NCBI GenBank assembly: GCA_040879985.1
Contig: JBBDJH010000016.1
Coordinates: 186,001 to 250,000, forward strand
DNA length: 64,000 nt
DNA from: VRUE01 sp040879985
Lineage (GTDB): Bacteria; Actinomycetota; Thermoleophilia; Solirubrobacterales; 70-9
Reading direction: 5' to 3'
This document shows, in pieces, positions 28,010-36,134 of the stretch (the first letter of the stretch is position 1; each line of letters starts with the position of its first letter). The notes under the pieces were generated by a model. That model saw nothing but the letters and a program-made list of their open reading frames with translations. It ran no database searches and had not been told where the DNA came from. The position numbers and the translations under genes were made by a program.

Positions 28010-29527
28010 CTACGTACGCAAGGGGAAGGTCGATCTGGCTGCGGCCGCGCTCAGTATGCGCCGCGCCCCGACATGACCGCCGGCAGCGTGGCGAGCAGGA
28101 TCTCGACGTCGCGTGCAAGCGACCAGCCGGCGACGTACTGGTAGTCGAAGCGGACCATCTCCTGGAAGGGGCTCTGCGAACGACCGTAGATCTGCCACGG
28201 GCCGGTCAGGCCCGGGCGTAGCTCGAGCCCGGCGCAGGTGCCAGTGCTCGTCGAGGGCGGCGGTCTCGGGGAAGATCAGCGGGCGGGGGCCGACGAGGCT
28301 CATCTCGCCCTTGAGGACGTTGAACAGCTGCGGCAACTCGTCGATCGAGTAGCGGCGCAGGAAGCGGCCGACCGGGGTGACGCGAGGGTCGCGGCGGATC
28401 TTGAACATGACGCCGTCGGAGGCCTCGTTGAGCGTCTCGACCTCGGCCTTCCGATCGTCGGCGTCGACATACATCGAGCGGAACTTGACCAAGGCGAAGC
28501 TGCTGCCCCGTCGTCCCGCTCGCAGTTGACGGAAGAAGACCGGCCCACGAGACTCGAGCTTGATTGCGATCGCGGCGGCGATCATCACGGGGCTGAAGAG
28601 CCCCAGCAGGGCAAGCGAGCCGAAGACGTCGAGGGCCCGCTTGGCGGCAACCGAGGTCGGGGTCAGATTCTGGGCGCCGATCGAGAGCAGCGGCAGGCCG
28701 CCGACCTGATCGAGCGCGCGCACGCCGTCGAGGAACTCGAAGAGCCGCGGAACGACGTCGATCGCGACGCCGGCGTCGCGGCAGGCACGGATCGACTCGA
28801 GCAGCTGCTCGTGGCTGGCGCGGGTGAAGGCGATGATCACGCGATCCACGTCCTGTGCCTCGACGATCGTGTCGAGATCGTCGAAACGGCCCAGCCAGGG
28901 CAGGTCCGGCGTGCCCACGTCGTGCACTTCGTCGTCGACGATGCCGACCGGGACGAGGCCGAACTGGGCGTTGTTGTGGAGCTTCTTGACGACGTCTCCG
29001 GCGACCACTCCCGATCCGAGGATCAGCGTCCGCTGGCGAAGGTCGGGGGCGCGATGCAGGCCGGCGCGGACGACGGTGCGGGCGATCGGGGCGAAGGCGC
29101 CGATCCCGACGACCGTGAGGAAGGTCAGCGCGACCATCTGGCCGACCGGCAGCGCCGAGGCGATTCCGAAGAGCGGCCAGGTGATCAGCAATATGGCGAC
29201 GAAGGCGCGGGGGACCTCGCTCACCGAGGAGGCCCAGGTCGCAAGCTGATCGCCGCGGTAGAGGCCGATACTGAATGCGGCCAGGGGCCAGAGCGCGGTT
29301 ACGCAGACGACGTAGGCGAGCACCGTCCAGGAGGAGAGACCTAGGATCGCCACCGCGATCGCCGCGGCGGCGCAAGCCGCGAGCGCGTCACCGGCGAAGA
29401 GCATCCGTGCCAGCACCGCCCCACGCCGCCTGGCGCGGTGCGTGCTGTCGTGCGGCGCGCTGCTGGGTGCTTCGTTCGCCTCCGGGGCGGAGCGAGGTGG
29501 CGCGTGGGTTGCGGTTGAACTCTCCAT
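28010..29527 (-). CDS. Exopolyprenyl-phosphate sugar-1-phosphate transferase (WbaP/EpsE type), frameshifted near the C-terminus
   Basis: Initiates repeat-unit synthesis by putting a sugar-1-phosphate on undecaprenyl phosphate. Order: 4-5 N-terminal membrane helices, a CoA-binding-like Rossmann part (RTLILGSGVVAGDVVKKL), then the bacterial sugar transferase domain (AAKRALDVFGSLALL, SRGPVFFRQLRAGRRGSSFALVKFRSM, LRRYSIDELPQLFNVLKGEMSLVGPRP). After EHWHLRRA the frame goes wrong: a one-base shift in the CCC at 28228-28230 restores LELRPGLTGPWQIYGRSQ, then FDYQYVAGWSLARDVEIL and a normal end RGAY with a TGA at 28053-28051. As read, the last approx. 75 residues are out of frame. Either a sequencing error or an inactivating mutation. 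Confidence 0.88.
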   Translation of the reverse strand: MESSTATHAPPRSAPEANEAPSSAPHDSTHRARRRGAVLARMLFAGDALAACAAAAIAVAILGLSSWTVLAYVVCVTALWPLAAFSIGLYRGDQLATWASSVSEVPRAFVAILLITWPLFGIASALPVGQMVALTFLTVVGIGAFAPIARTVVRAGLHRAPDLRQRTLILGSGVVAGDVVKKLHNNAQFGLVPVGIVDDEVHDVGTPDLPWLGRFDDLDTIVEAQDVDRVIIAFTRASHEQLLESIRACRDAGVAIDVVPRLFEFLDGVRALDQVGGLPLLSIGAQNLTPTSVAAKRALDVFGSLALLGLFSPVMIAAAIAIKLESRGPVFFRQLRAGRRGSSFALVKFRSMYVDADDRKAEVETLNEASDGVMFKIRRDPRVTPVGRFLRRYSIDELPQLFNVLKGEMSLVGPRPLIFPETAALDEHWHLRRARATPGPDRPVADLRSFAEPLPGDGPLRLPVRRRLVACTRRRDPARHAAGGHVGARRILSAAAARSTFPLRT

Positions 29528-29884
29528 CTGGGCTAAGAAAGGGTGTCGGGTCGGGCAGGGGTTGCGGGCATTGCGTTCAGAAAACGAGAGTGACTTCGGG
29601 CGGTCTCTTTGTCGACTCCGGCTTGGGCAGGCGGAAGGTCGAATGAGGGCCTAGCTAGAAAATAGAGGTTAAGCGACGAAATCTCCATTGCTGTGAACAC
29701 ATCGACAACAATTGTGCCGCGCCCAAGCCGGCAATCGCTCTTGCAGTGCTAACTTCGAGGACCCTCCCGAACGAATATTCGAAGTTTTCCTGGAGAACCT
29801 GGCCTGGAGCCCAAATTTGGCTCAGTGCGCCTCGTCCGAGGCGTGCGCCGGGGGGCGTGGCTCAGGCTGAAGGCCAGCGGCTCG
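29528..29884. other. Intergenic region between the sugar transferase and the ATPase cassette
   Basis: 357 bp with noticeably more A/T than the surroundings (for example 29640-29720). It should hold the promoter of the minus-strand sugar transferase, but no convincing -35/-10 pair stands out. It contains an inverted repeat AACTTCGA/TCGAAGTT (29751-29758 and 29779-29786), the 10-bp palindrome CGAATATTCG at 29772-29781 and the left 38-bp repeat of the ATPase cassette. No credible gene is seen. Confidence 0.6.
29822..29859. repeat. Left 38-bp direct repeat flanking the ATPase cassette
   Basis: An exact copy of 31245-31282, beginning TCAGTGCGCCTCGTCCGAGG and ending GGGGGGCGTG. The right copy is the last 38 bases of a real gene, so this left copy is a displaced 3' gene end. 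The spacing between copies is 1,423 bp. Confidence 0.92.
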
Positions 29885-31123
29885 CTACGTCCACAGGGCG
29901 GCGAGAGGCCAAGCCTCCAGCTGTTCGCCGAAGGGAAGGCGCTGGGCGCCCGGGTAGAGCACCACGCCCCGGACGAAGCGCTCCTTGCCGAGTCGGTCGC
30001 GCAGGGTCGCCAGGTGCTTGAAGTCATCGCCGCGCACCGTCGCCGAGGCCTTTACCTCCACGCCGGCGACGCGGCCGTCGGCTCCTTCCACGACGAAGTC
30101 GACCTCGGCCCCGGCCGCGGTTCGCATGTGAAGCAGCGACGCCCGCGTTCGCGCCGCGGTGGCCTGCTTCGCCAGCTCCATCCCCACGAAGCACTCCAGA
30201 ACGACGCCCAGGAGGGAATCATCCTCCTCCAGGCGTCGCCGATCGGCACGCAGGAGGTGCGCCAGCAGGGCGGAGTCGGCAAGCAGGAGCTTCGGCGCTT
30301 TGGTGATCTGCTTGACGCGGTTCGTGTGCCAGGCCGGCAGAGGGCGGACCAGGAAGACATGCTCCAGCAGGGTCAGGTAGCGATCGAGCGAGGTTCGGGG
30401 TATGCCGACCGAGCTGCTCACCTCGGTCTTGTTGAGCGGCGCACGGACGCGGGAGGCGAGGGAGGCGAGCACCGCCGGGACCTGCGCGAGGCGCTCGATG
30501 TTCGCAAGGTCGCGAAGGTCGCGTTGAACGATCGCCGTCAGGTAGGAGGCGAGCCACTCCTCGCGCCGGTCGGCCCCGCGGGCCACCGCCTCGGGAAAGC
30601 CACCGCGCACGATGCGTTCAATCAGATCCTCGCGCGACGTCTGCGGCGCGGCGGGGGGCGAGGAGGCGCCGTCCAAGAGCAGATCGATGGTCCCGCCGCC
30701 CCCGCCCTCGATCTCGGCCTGCGAGAACGGCCACAGCGTGTGGACCTCGACCCGTCCCGCGAGCGACTCGGACACGGTCGGCAGGAGCATCACTTGGGCG
30801 GAGCCGGTGAGGATGAAGCGGCCGGGGTGGCGTTCGCGGTCGATCGCCGCCTTGATCGGGAGCAGCAACTCGGGCGCCCGCTGGAGCTCGTCGATAACGA
30901 TCGGGCCGTCAGTGCTCCCGATGAACTCGACCGGATCGCGGCGAGCTGCTTCGAGAGTGCGCAGATCGTCGAGGCTGAGGTAGTGGGCGGGATGCGGCCC
31001 GGCGGCGAGACTTTGCACAAGCGTGCTCTTACCGGCCTGACGAGGGCCGACCAGCATCACCGCCGGCGTATCGTCGAGGGCGGCAAGGAACTTGGGGGTT
31101 ATGGCACGCTCGATGGTCCGCAT
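29885..31123 (-). CDS. AAA-family ATPase with DUF4143 domain
   Basis: 412 residues. The N-terminal AAA_14 ATPase has VMLVGPRQAGKSTLVQSL (Walker A, about residues 22-39), PIVIDELQRAPELL (Walker B with E) and RFILTGSAQ (sensor-like). The C-terminal DUF4143 domain ends in a PD-(D/E)xK-like core, GAEVDFVVE followed by GVEVKAS. These stand-alone proteins are widespread, patchily distributed and often in genomic islands; their role is not firmly known (DNA handling or defence has been proposed). It lies alone between 38-bp direct repeats with its own AT-rich upstream region, all signs of recent acquisition. Confidence 0.92.
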   Translation of the reverse strand: MRTIERAITPKFLAALDDTPAVMLVGPRQAGKSTLVQSLAAGPHPAHYLSLDDLRTLEAARRDPVEFIGSTDGPIVIDELQRAPELLLPIKAAIDRERHPGRFILTGSAQVMLLPTVSESLAGRVEVHTLWPFSQAEIEGGGGGTIDLLLDGASSPPAAPQTSREDLIERIVRGGFPEAVARGADRREEWLASYLTAIVQRDLRDLANIERLAQVPAVLASLASRVRAPLNKTEVSSSVGIPRTSLDRYLTLLEHVFLVRPLPAWHTNRVKQITKAPKLLLADSALLAHLLRADRRRLEEDDSLLGVVLECFVGMELAKQATAARTRASLLHMRTAAGAEVDFVVEGADGRVAGVEVKASATVRGDDFKHLATLRDRLGKERFVRGVVLYPGAQRLPFGEQLEAWPLAALWT

Positions 31124-31138
31124 GGATCGTCCTCTGTC

Positions 31139-31175
31139 TGGTCATTATATGACCACTTGGTGGTCGATTTATGAC
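31139..31175 (-). promoter_or_regulatory. Operator/promoter region of the DUF4143 ATPase
   Basis: Overlapping symmetric elements: TGGTCAT-TAT-ATGACCA (31139-31155), GACCAC-TTG-GTGGTC (31151-31165) and a near direct repeat GTCATTATATGAC / GTCGATTTATGAC 22 bp apart (two helix turns). On the minus strand the first contains TATAAT about 20 bp before the ATG. The layout suggests a promoter covered by a repressor binding GGTCAT half-sites; the regulator is unknown. Confidence 0.5.
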
Positions 31176-31244
31176 ACACGGATGATGCCAGATCCATCAA
31201 TGATCGGCGGATCTGCGCCAGGACTGCAAAGGCATCGCGCGAAG

Positions 31245-31282
31245 TCAGTGCGCCTCGTCCGAGGCGTGCGCCGGGGGGCGTG
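31245..31282. repeat. Right 38-bp direct repeat, 3' end of the resident gene
   Basis: Exact copy of 29822-29859. It contains the stop codon (TCA on the plus strand at 31245-31247) and the last 12 residues of the gene at 31245-31811. A gene-3'-end duplication is what is expected when an element integrates at a gene end and regenerates it. Confidence 0.92.
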
Positions 31283-31811
31283 ACTCCTCCGCCAGCGAGG
31301 TGATCTCGAGCTGGCCGTGGGCGGCGCCTTCGAGCACCTCGGTCGCCTCCTCCGCCGAGCGGGCGTAGAGCTCGACCAGCATGTGGACGACAATCCGCTC
31401 CTCGTCGTGCTTGTGGAAGCGCACGTGGGCGAAGAACTCGCGCACGCCGGCCTCGCCGAAGGCGCCGTAGGCGAGCAGCTCGGCGGCTTCCGGGCCGGCG
31501 CAGCTCTCGATCCGGTCCTGGTCGACGGTGACCGTGCAGGAGGCGACCCAGGGGGTGCCGGCGACCATCCGCTCCCAGCGGTCCTCGATCGGCACGACGC
31601 GGTCGTCCTGGAAGGTCAGGTGGGGCTGGTCGTGCATGCAGTCGAGGCACTGCACGGCCGATTCCTGCACTTCGTCGATCCCTTCGGCCGGGATGCCGGT
31701 CTCGGGGTCGATCTTGCGGATCGCGTCGTAGTGCAGCTGGATCTCGAGGTTCTGGGACCAGCAGCGGTAGCAACGCAGCCAGGCCGAGCGGTCCCCGTTG
31801 AGCTCGCTCAT
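31245..31811 (-). CDS. Hypothetical protein with two Cys pairs
   Basis: 188 residues. The frame runs further upstream, but ATG 31811 (MSELNGDRSAWLRCYRC) starts the conserved-looking part. Residues 14-17 CYRC and 54-57 CLDC could bind one zinc. The remainder alternates strands and helices with many acidic residues and has no membrane segment. The C-terminal dozen residues (SRPPAHASDEAH) are encoded by the right direct repeat. No family recognised; divergent from the FkbM remnant at 31868. Confidence 0.7.
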   Translation of the reverse strand: MSELNGDRSAWLRCYRCWSQNLEIQLHYDAIRKIDPETGIPAEGIDEVQESAVQCLDCMHDQPHLTFQDDRVVPIEDRWERMVAGTPWVASCTVTVDQDRIESCAGPEAAELLAYGAFGEAGVREFFAHVRFHKHDEERIVVHMLVELYARSAEEATEVLEGAAHGQLEITSLAEESRPPAHASDEAH

Positions 31812-31867
31812 AGCTGCATTGTGGCGCTCCGCCGCGCTCGGCGCTACGCGAGGGATACGCTCGGGCC

Positions 31868-32375
31868 GTGTCGACCCCCCCGCTGACCGTGCGCCTGCGC
31901 CTCGCCCTCTCGTTGCTGGGCGACGCCCTGCGGATGATCGGCCGGGTGCCGTCGGCGCGCGAGCGGCTGCGCATGGCGGCGCTGACTGGACGCTCCTTCC
32001 TGCGCGTCGCCTCGCGCCAGCCGGGTCTGGCGGGGAAGCTGATCCCCTCGCCGCGGCCGCGCGACTACGAGCTGCGGCCCGAGGCCGGTATACCGCCGCT
32101 GCTGCTGCGCTCCAACGACCTCGTCTGCATGGAGGTGTTCGGCGGTCGCCCCTACGCGCTCGGAGGTGCACCCGCCGCGCGGCGTCGAGCGCGCCTACGA
32201 GCTGCTCGCGGCCGGCGGCTTCGAGCCGCTTCCGCTGCCGCGCGGGCGCGCCTGGGAGCAGATCGTGTTCGCCGCCCGCCTCACCACTTCTCGCCGACCT
32301 CCCGCTCCTCCTCCTGCGACGGATGGACGATCCCGGTCGGGATCGACCAGCCCTCGCGGCGGCCGAGCGCGGTGA
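31868..32375 (+). pseudogene. Remnant of an FkbM-family methyltransferase (internal deletion plus frame change)
   Basis: Frame 1 from 31868 encodes an FkbM-like N-terminus: helices, then LRSNDLVCMEVFGGRPYA (like the family's LRPGTSDLxVFxEVFxxREY). At about 32160 the frame changes and GVERAYELLAAGGFEPLPLP plus an EVHPP just before it match the family's C-terminal end. The roughly 130 residues between, including the SAM-binding core, are missing. The 3' end runs into the opposite-strand membrane protein gene. It looks like a decayed gene rather than a small protein. Confidence 0.6.
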
Positions 32376-33330
32376 CGAGGATCACGTAGAGCACCTCGAA
32401 GACGGTGAAGACGCCGCGTACGACGATCGCGATCAGCGAGCCGACCGCGAAGCTGTTGCCCGGCACCGCGACCGCCACAGCCCAGGCGAAGGCGGCGTCG
32501 CGGATGCCCAGCCCGGCCGGGAAGACGACCGCGATCAGGGCGGCGATGTAGCCGACGGCCTGGGCCGAGCCGACCGTGAGCAGCTCGCTGAGCGGGATCG
32601 CGCTGACCGAGCGGGCGATGCAGTAGACGCCGATTGAGACGACCCCCCAGTTGAGCGCGTAGAAGGCGAGCATCGCGATCACCCCGTGCAGGGGCACGAC
32701 GGCGGGCAGCGGGTCACGGCCGAAGGCGCCGAGGAGGCGATCGGCGAGCGGCCGGAAGACGGACGGGCTGAGCAGCACGATCAGCGCCGGGATCACGGCC
32801 AGGACCAGCCAGCGCAGCGGCTCCCCCTCCAGGTCGGGATGGCTGATGAAGAAGTAGGCGGCGACGGCGACGGCCGCGGTGGCGGAGAGCGCCTGCTCGT
32901 AGACGATGCTGGCGATCGTGATCCGGCGCGGCACGCCGGCCCGCTCGGAGAGCAGCACCCGGCCGAGCACGTAGAGGATGCTGCCCGGCACGTAGCGGGC
33001 CAGCATCGGCTGGCCCCAGGCGACCTGGGCGCGGCCAAAGCCGATCCGGTAGCCGAGGAAGCGCAGGATCAGATCCCAACTGAAGGCGCTGAGCGCAAAG
33101 AAGGCGGGCAGGACGAGGAAGGCCGGAAGCAGCCACTGCAGGTCGAAATGGACGCCCTTGTCTTTGATTTCCGACCACTGGCTGACGACGGTGAGGACGA
33201 GAAAGCCGAAGACGAGGATCGCGATCCCGAGCTGGATGCCGATCCGCACCCGCTTGCTGCGCGGCGGCCCCGAACCGATACGGGCGGCCCGGGCGCCGAT
33301 CCGGTGCAGGACTGGTGGCCGCTCGCTCAC
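32281..33330 (-). CDS. YbhN/LPG-synthase-transmembrane-like (flippase domain) membrane protein
   Basis: 349 residues with about 8 membrane helices, of the lysylphosphatidylglycerol synthetase TM region family (DUF2156-less YbhN/AglD type). Typical blocks are WGQPMLARYVPGSILYVLGR, SIVYEQALSATAA and SAQAVGYIAALIAVVFPAGLGIRDA (the G-x-R-[ED] end). Related domains flip aminoacylated or glycosylated lipids, or act in glycosyltransfer. The frame runs up to 33516, but GTG 33330 is chosen because the upstream part overlaps the mutase gene. It starts 7 bp after the mutase stop, so it is in one operon with it. Confidence 0.82.
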   Translation of the reverse strand: MSERPPVLHRIGARAARIGSGPPRSKRVRIGIQLGIAILVFGFLVLTVVSQWSEIKDKGVHFDLQWLLPAFLVLPAFFALSAFSWDLILRFLGYRIGFGRAQVAWGQPMLARYVPGSILYVLGRVLLSERAGVPRRITIASIVYEQALSATAAVAVAAYFFISHPDLEGEPLRWLVLAVIPALIVLLSPSVFRPLADRLLGAFGRDPLPAVVPLHGVIAMLAFYALNWGVVSIGVYCIARSVSAIPLSELLTVGSAQAVGYIAALIAVVFPAGLGIRDAAFAWAVAVAVPGNSFAVGSLIAIVVRGVFTVFEVLYVILVTALGRREGWSIPTGIVHPSQEEEREVGEKW

Positions 33331-33337
33331 GGCGCGC

Positions 33338-35329
33338 TCAGGCTGTGGCGGCTGTGGCGCGGCGCTCGACCAGGTCGGCGATCTCGGCCATGATCCTGTT
33401 GATGTCGAAGTCCTTCGGCGTGTAGACGCCGTCGACGCCGGCCGCGCGGAGGCGCTCGGCGTCGGCCGGGGGGATGATGCCGCCGGCGACGACCGGGGCC
33501 TCGACGCCCTCCTCACGTAGCCTGCGTACGACCTCGGGGACGAGCTCCAGGTGCGACCCGGAGAGGATCGAGAGGCCGACCACGTCGACGTCCTCCTGCA
33601 GGGCCGACTCGGCGATCTCCTCGGGGGTCAGGCGGATGCCCTGGTAGATCACCTCCATGCCGGCGTCGCGGGCGCGCAGGGCGATCTGCTCGGAGCCGTT
33701 GGAGTGGCCGTCGAGGCCGGGCTTGCCGACGAGGATCTTGATCCGGTGGCCGATCCGCTCGGAGACCTCGTCGACGCGGGCGCGGATCGCCGCCAGCTCG
33801 TCCGGGTGGCCGGGCGGCGCGGCGCCGTCGACCCCGGTCGGGGCGCGGTAGGCGCCGAAGGCGTCGCGCAGCACCGCCGACCACTCGCCGGTCGTGGCGC
33901 CCGCCTTGGCGGCGGCGATCGTCGCCGGCATCACGTTGGCGCTCTCGTCGGCGGCGACGCGGCCGAGCTCTTCCAGCGCCGCCCGCACGGCGTTCTCGTC
34001 GCGCTCGGCCCGCCAGGCCTGCAGGGCCTCGACCCGTTCGCGCTCGACCTCGGGGTCGGGGGTGAGGATGCCGCCGTCGGCGCCCGCCGTCAGCGGCGAG
34101 TCCTCGCTCTCGGTGAAGCTGTTCTGGCCGACGACCAGCTGCTCGCCGCTCTCGATCCGGGCGACCCGCTCGCGGTGCGACTCGACCAGGCGCGACTTCA
34201 TGTAGGGGACCGCGGCGACCGCGCCGCCGTGGCTGTCGACCACGGCCATCTCGGCCCGGGCGCCCTCGCTCAGCTCGTCGACCAGGCCGTCCATCACGAC
34301 CGAGCCCTCGAACAGGTCGGGGTACTCGAGCAGGTCGGTCTCGTTGGCCAGCACCTGCTGGATGCGCAGGCTCCACTGCTGGTCCCAGGGGCGCGGCAGG
34401 CCCATCGCCTCGTTCCAGGCGGGCAGCTGGATCGCCCGGGCGCGGGCGTCGCGGCTCAGCGTCACCGCCAGCGCCTCGAGCACGATCCGCTGGATGTTGT
34501 TCTCCGGCTGGGCCTCGGTCAGGCCGAGCGAGTTGACCTGCACGCCGTAGCGGAAGCGCAGCATCTTCTCGTCGCTGACACCGTAGCGCTCGCGGCCGAT
34601 CTCGTTCCAGAGCCGGCCCATCGTGCGCAGCTTGGCGATCTCCTCGACCAGGCGGATGCCGGCGTTGACGAAGAAGGAGATGCGCCCGAAGACCTTCGCG
34701 AAGTCCTCCTCGGCGACCTGGCCGCGCGCCTTCACTTCGTCGAGCACAGCGATCCCGGTGGAGAGCGCGTAGGCGATCTCCTGGACCGGCGTCGCGCCGG
34801 CCTCCTGCAGGTGATAGCTGCAGATGTTGGTCGGGTTCCAGCTCGGCACCTCGTTGACGGTGAAGGCGACCATGTCGGCGATCAACCGCATCGAGGGCTC
34901 CGGCGGGAAGGCGTAGGTGCCGCGTGAGAGGTACTCCTTGATGATGTCGTTCTGGGTCGTCCCGGTCAGCTGCTCGCGGCCGACGCCGTTCTGCTCGGCG
35001 ACGGTGACGTAGAGGCCGAGCAGCCAGGCGGCGGTGGCGTTGATCGTCATCGAGGTGTTCATCGCGTCGAGCGGGATGGCGTCGAAGAGCTGCTCCATGT
35101 CGCCCTTGTGGGCGATCGAGACGCCGACCTTGCCGACCTCGCCGCGGGCGAGCACGTGGTCGGGGTCGTAGCCGGTCTGGGTCGGCAGGTCGAAGGCGAC
35201 CGAGAGGCCGGTCTGGCCCTTGGCGAGGTTGCCCCTGTAGAGCTCGTTGGAGCGGCGGGCGTCGGAGTGGCCCGCGTAGGTGCGCATCACCCACGGTCGG
35301 TCGCGCTCGGGGAGTCGGTGCTCGGACAT
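33338..35329 (-). CDS. Ethylmalonyl-CoA mutase-like (MeaA) B12-dependent acyl-CoA mutase
   Basis: 663 residues. The N-terminal TIM barrel begins ERDRPWVMRTYAGHSDARRS, with SVAFDLPTQTGYDPDHVLARGEVGKVGV and PLDAMNTSMTINATAAW. The C-terminal cobalamin domain has the DxHxxG...SxL...GG series GLDGHSNG, SILSGSH, VAGGIIPPAD. Start and length (about 660) match Ecm/MeaA proteins better than the large methylmalonyl-CoA mutase subunit (about 730). It should convert (2R)-ethylmalonyl-CoA to methylsuccinyl-CoA; methylmalonyl-CoA mutase activity cannot be excluded. ATG 35329 is preferred to TTG/GTG just upstream. With the Ccr-like and Mcl genes it supports the ethylmalonyl-CoA pathway. Confidence 0.9.
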   Translation of the reverse strand: MSEHRLPERDRPWVMRTYAGHSDARRSNELYRGNLAKGQTGLSVAFDLPTQTGYDPDHVLARGEVGKVGVSIAHKGDMEQLFDAIPLDAMNTSMTINATAAWLLGLYVTVAEQNGVGREQLTGTTQNDIIKEYLSRGTYAFPPEPSMRLIADMVAFTVNEVPSWNPTNICSYHLQEAGATPVQEIAYALSTGIAVLDEVKARGQVAEEDFAKVFGRISFFVNAGIRLVEEIAKLRTMGRLWNEIGRERYGVSDEKMLRFRYGVQVNSLGLTEAQPENNIQRIVLEALAVTLSRDARARAIQLPAWNEAMGLPRPWDQQWSLRIQQVLANETDLLEYPDLFEGSVVMDGLVDELSEGARAEMAVVDSHGGAVAAVPYMKSRLVESHRERVARIESGEQLVVGQNSFTESEDSPLTAGADGGILTPDPEVERERVEALQAWRAERDENAVRAALEELGRVAADESANVMPATIAAAKAGATTGEWSAVLRDAFGAYRAPTGVDGAAPPGHPDELAAIRARVDEVSERIGHRIKILVGKPGLDGHSNGSEQIALRARDAGMEVIYQGIRLTPEEIAESALQEDVDVVGLSILSGSHLELVPEVVRRLREEGVEAPVVAGGIIPPADAERLRAAGVDGVYTPKDFDINRIMAEIADLVERRATAATA

Positions 35330-35422
35330 CGCCACCAATGTTATTTGCCCAGGCGGGAAATACGGCGTTCATCGGTCACGCTGCGCATCTTTTCCCCGAG
35401 GCTGTGTTTAGGCTGCGGAGCG

Positions 35423-36118
35423 ATGAGACTGCGAATACCCGCCATCCCGATCGCCGCGCTGGCCGTGGCGCTGACCCTGGCCGCGAGCGCAAGCGCCGCG
35501 GTGGTCGGCGTCTACCGCAACAGCATGGAGTCGACCGGCCTGCGCGCCCAGGTCGTCAAGCTCGACGGCGAGCGCTGCGCCCGCGGCGGCTCGAACAGCG
35601 CCTTCCGCATCTTCGTCGGCAAAGCGACCCGCGAATGCGCCTACCGCACCCCGGTGATCGGCCGCGACCTCGAAGTGGCGGCGACCGGGCGGCTGCTCGA
35701 GGGAACCCCGAAAGCGGTCCAGCGCAAGGCCTTCCTGACGCTCAACCTGCGCGCCGGCGGCGCCGGGGCCCGCTACCAGCTCGCCGTCTTCCCGCTGCAG
35801 CGCAAGGCGCAGCTGCGCCGGATCGGGACCGACGGCCGGATCGAGTACATGCAGGTCGAGCGCGGCATCCGCGCGAACGGCCTCAACCAGGCGAACCAGC
35901 TGCGCCTGCGCGCCTTCAACGTCACCGGCGGCCCCGACAAGGGCAGCTGCCGCATCCTTGCCTTCGTCGGCCGCCAGCTTGTCGCCGACGTCTCCGACCG
36001 GGCCGCCGGCGAGCTGCAGGGACGCAGCTCCGGCTTCGGGCTCGGCGCGGTCGGCAACGCCAAGGGCGCGATGGGCAGCTTCGACGACGTAGTAGTACGG
36101 GTCCCGAGTCCCTTCTAG
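35423..36118 (+). CDS. Secreted hypothetical protein
   Basis: 231 residues starting at ATG 35423 (the open frame further upstream belongs to the opposite strand). A signal peptide (AIPIAALAVALTLAASASAA) is followed by a beta-rich domain with no family I can name: VVGVYRNSMESTGLRAQVVKL, Cys pairs at about residues 52 and 71, and a C-terminal half SGFGLGAVGNAKGAMGSFDDVVVRV that recalls a jelly-roll/lectin ending. Divergent from the mutase with 93 bp between, and 16 bp before clpS. Confidence 0.65.
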   Translation: MRLRIPAIPIAALAVALTLAASASAAVVGVYRNSMESTGLRAQVVKLDGERCARGGSNSAFRIFVGKATRECAYRTPVIGRDLEVAATGRLLEGTPKAVQRKAFLTLNLRAGGAGARYQLAVFPLQRKAQLRRIGTDGRIEYMQVERGIRANGLNQANQLRLRAFNVTGGPDKGSCRILAFVGRQLVADVSDRAAGELQGRSSGFGLGAVGNAKGAMGSFDDVVVRVPSPF

Positions 36119-36134
36119 CGCGAGTCTGCGCATA

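Noticed and set aside
10102..28053. Polyketide or nonribosomal peptide cluster
   Set aside because: No large modular enzymes; all genes fit Wzx/Wzy polysaccharide assembly.
29822..31282. Insertion sequence
   Set aside because: No transposase, no terminal inverted repeats; the borders are direct repeats derived from a gene end.
32281..33516. Longer version of the YbhN-like protein starting at 33516
   Set aside because: The extra 62 residues overlap the mutase C-terminus and are Ser/Arg/Thr-rich nonsense; GTG 33330 follows the mutase stop closely.
33338..35329. Plain methylmalonyl-CoA mutase large subunit
   Set aside because: Shorter than that subunit and its N-terminus matches MeaA/Ecm text; kept as an alternative only.
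35108..36118. Longer secreted protein starting at 35108
   Set aside because: The first 105 codons are antisense to the mutase gene; the signal peptide begins at ATG 35423.
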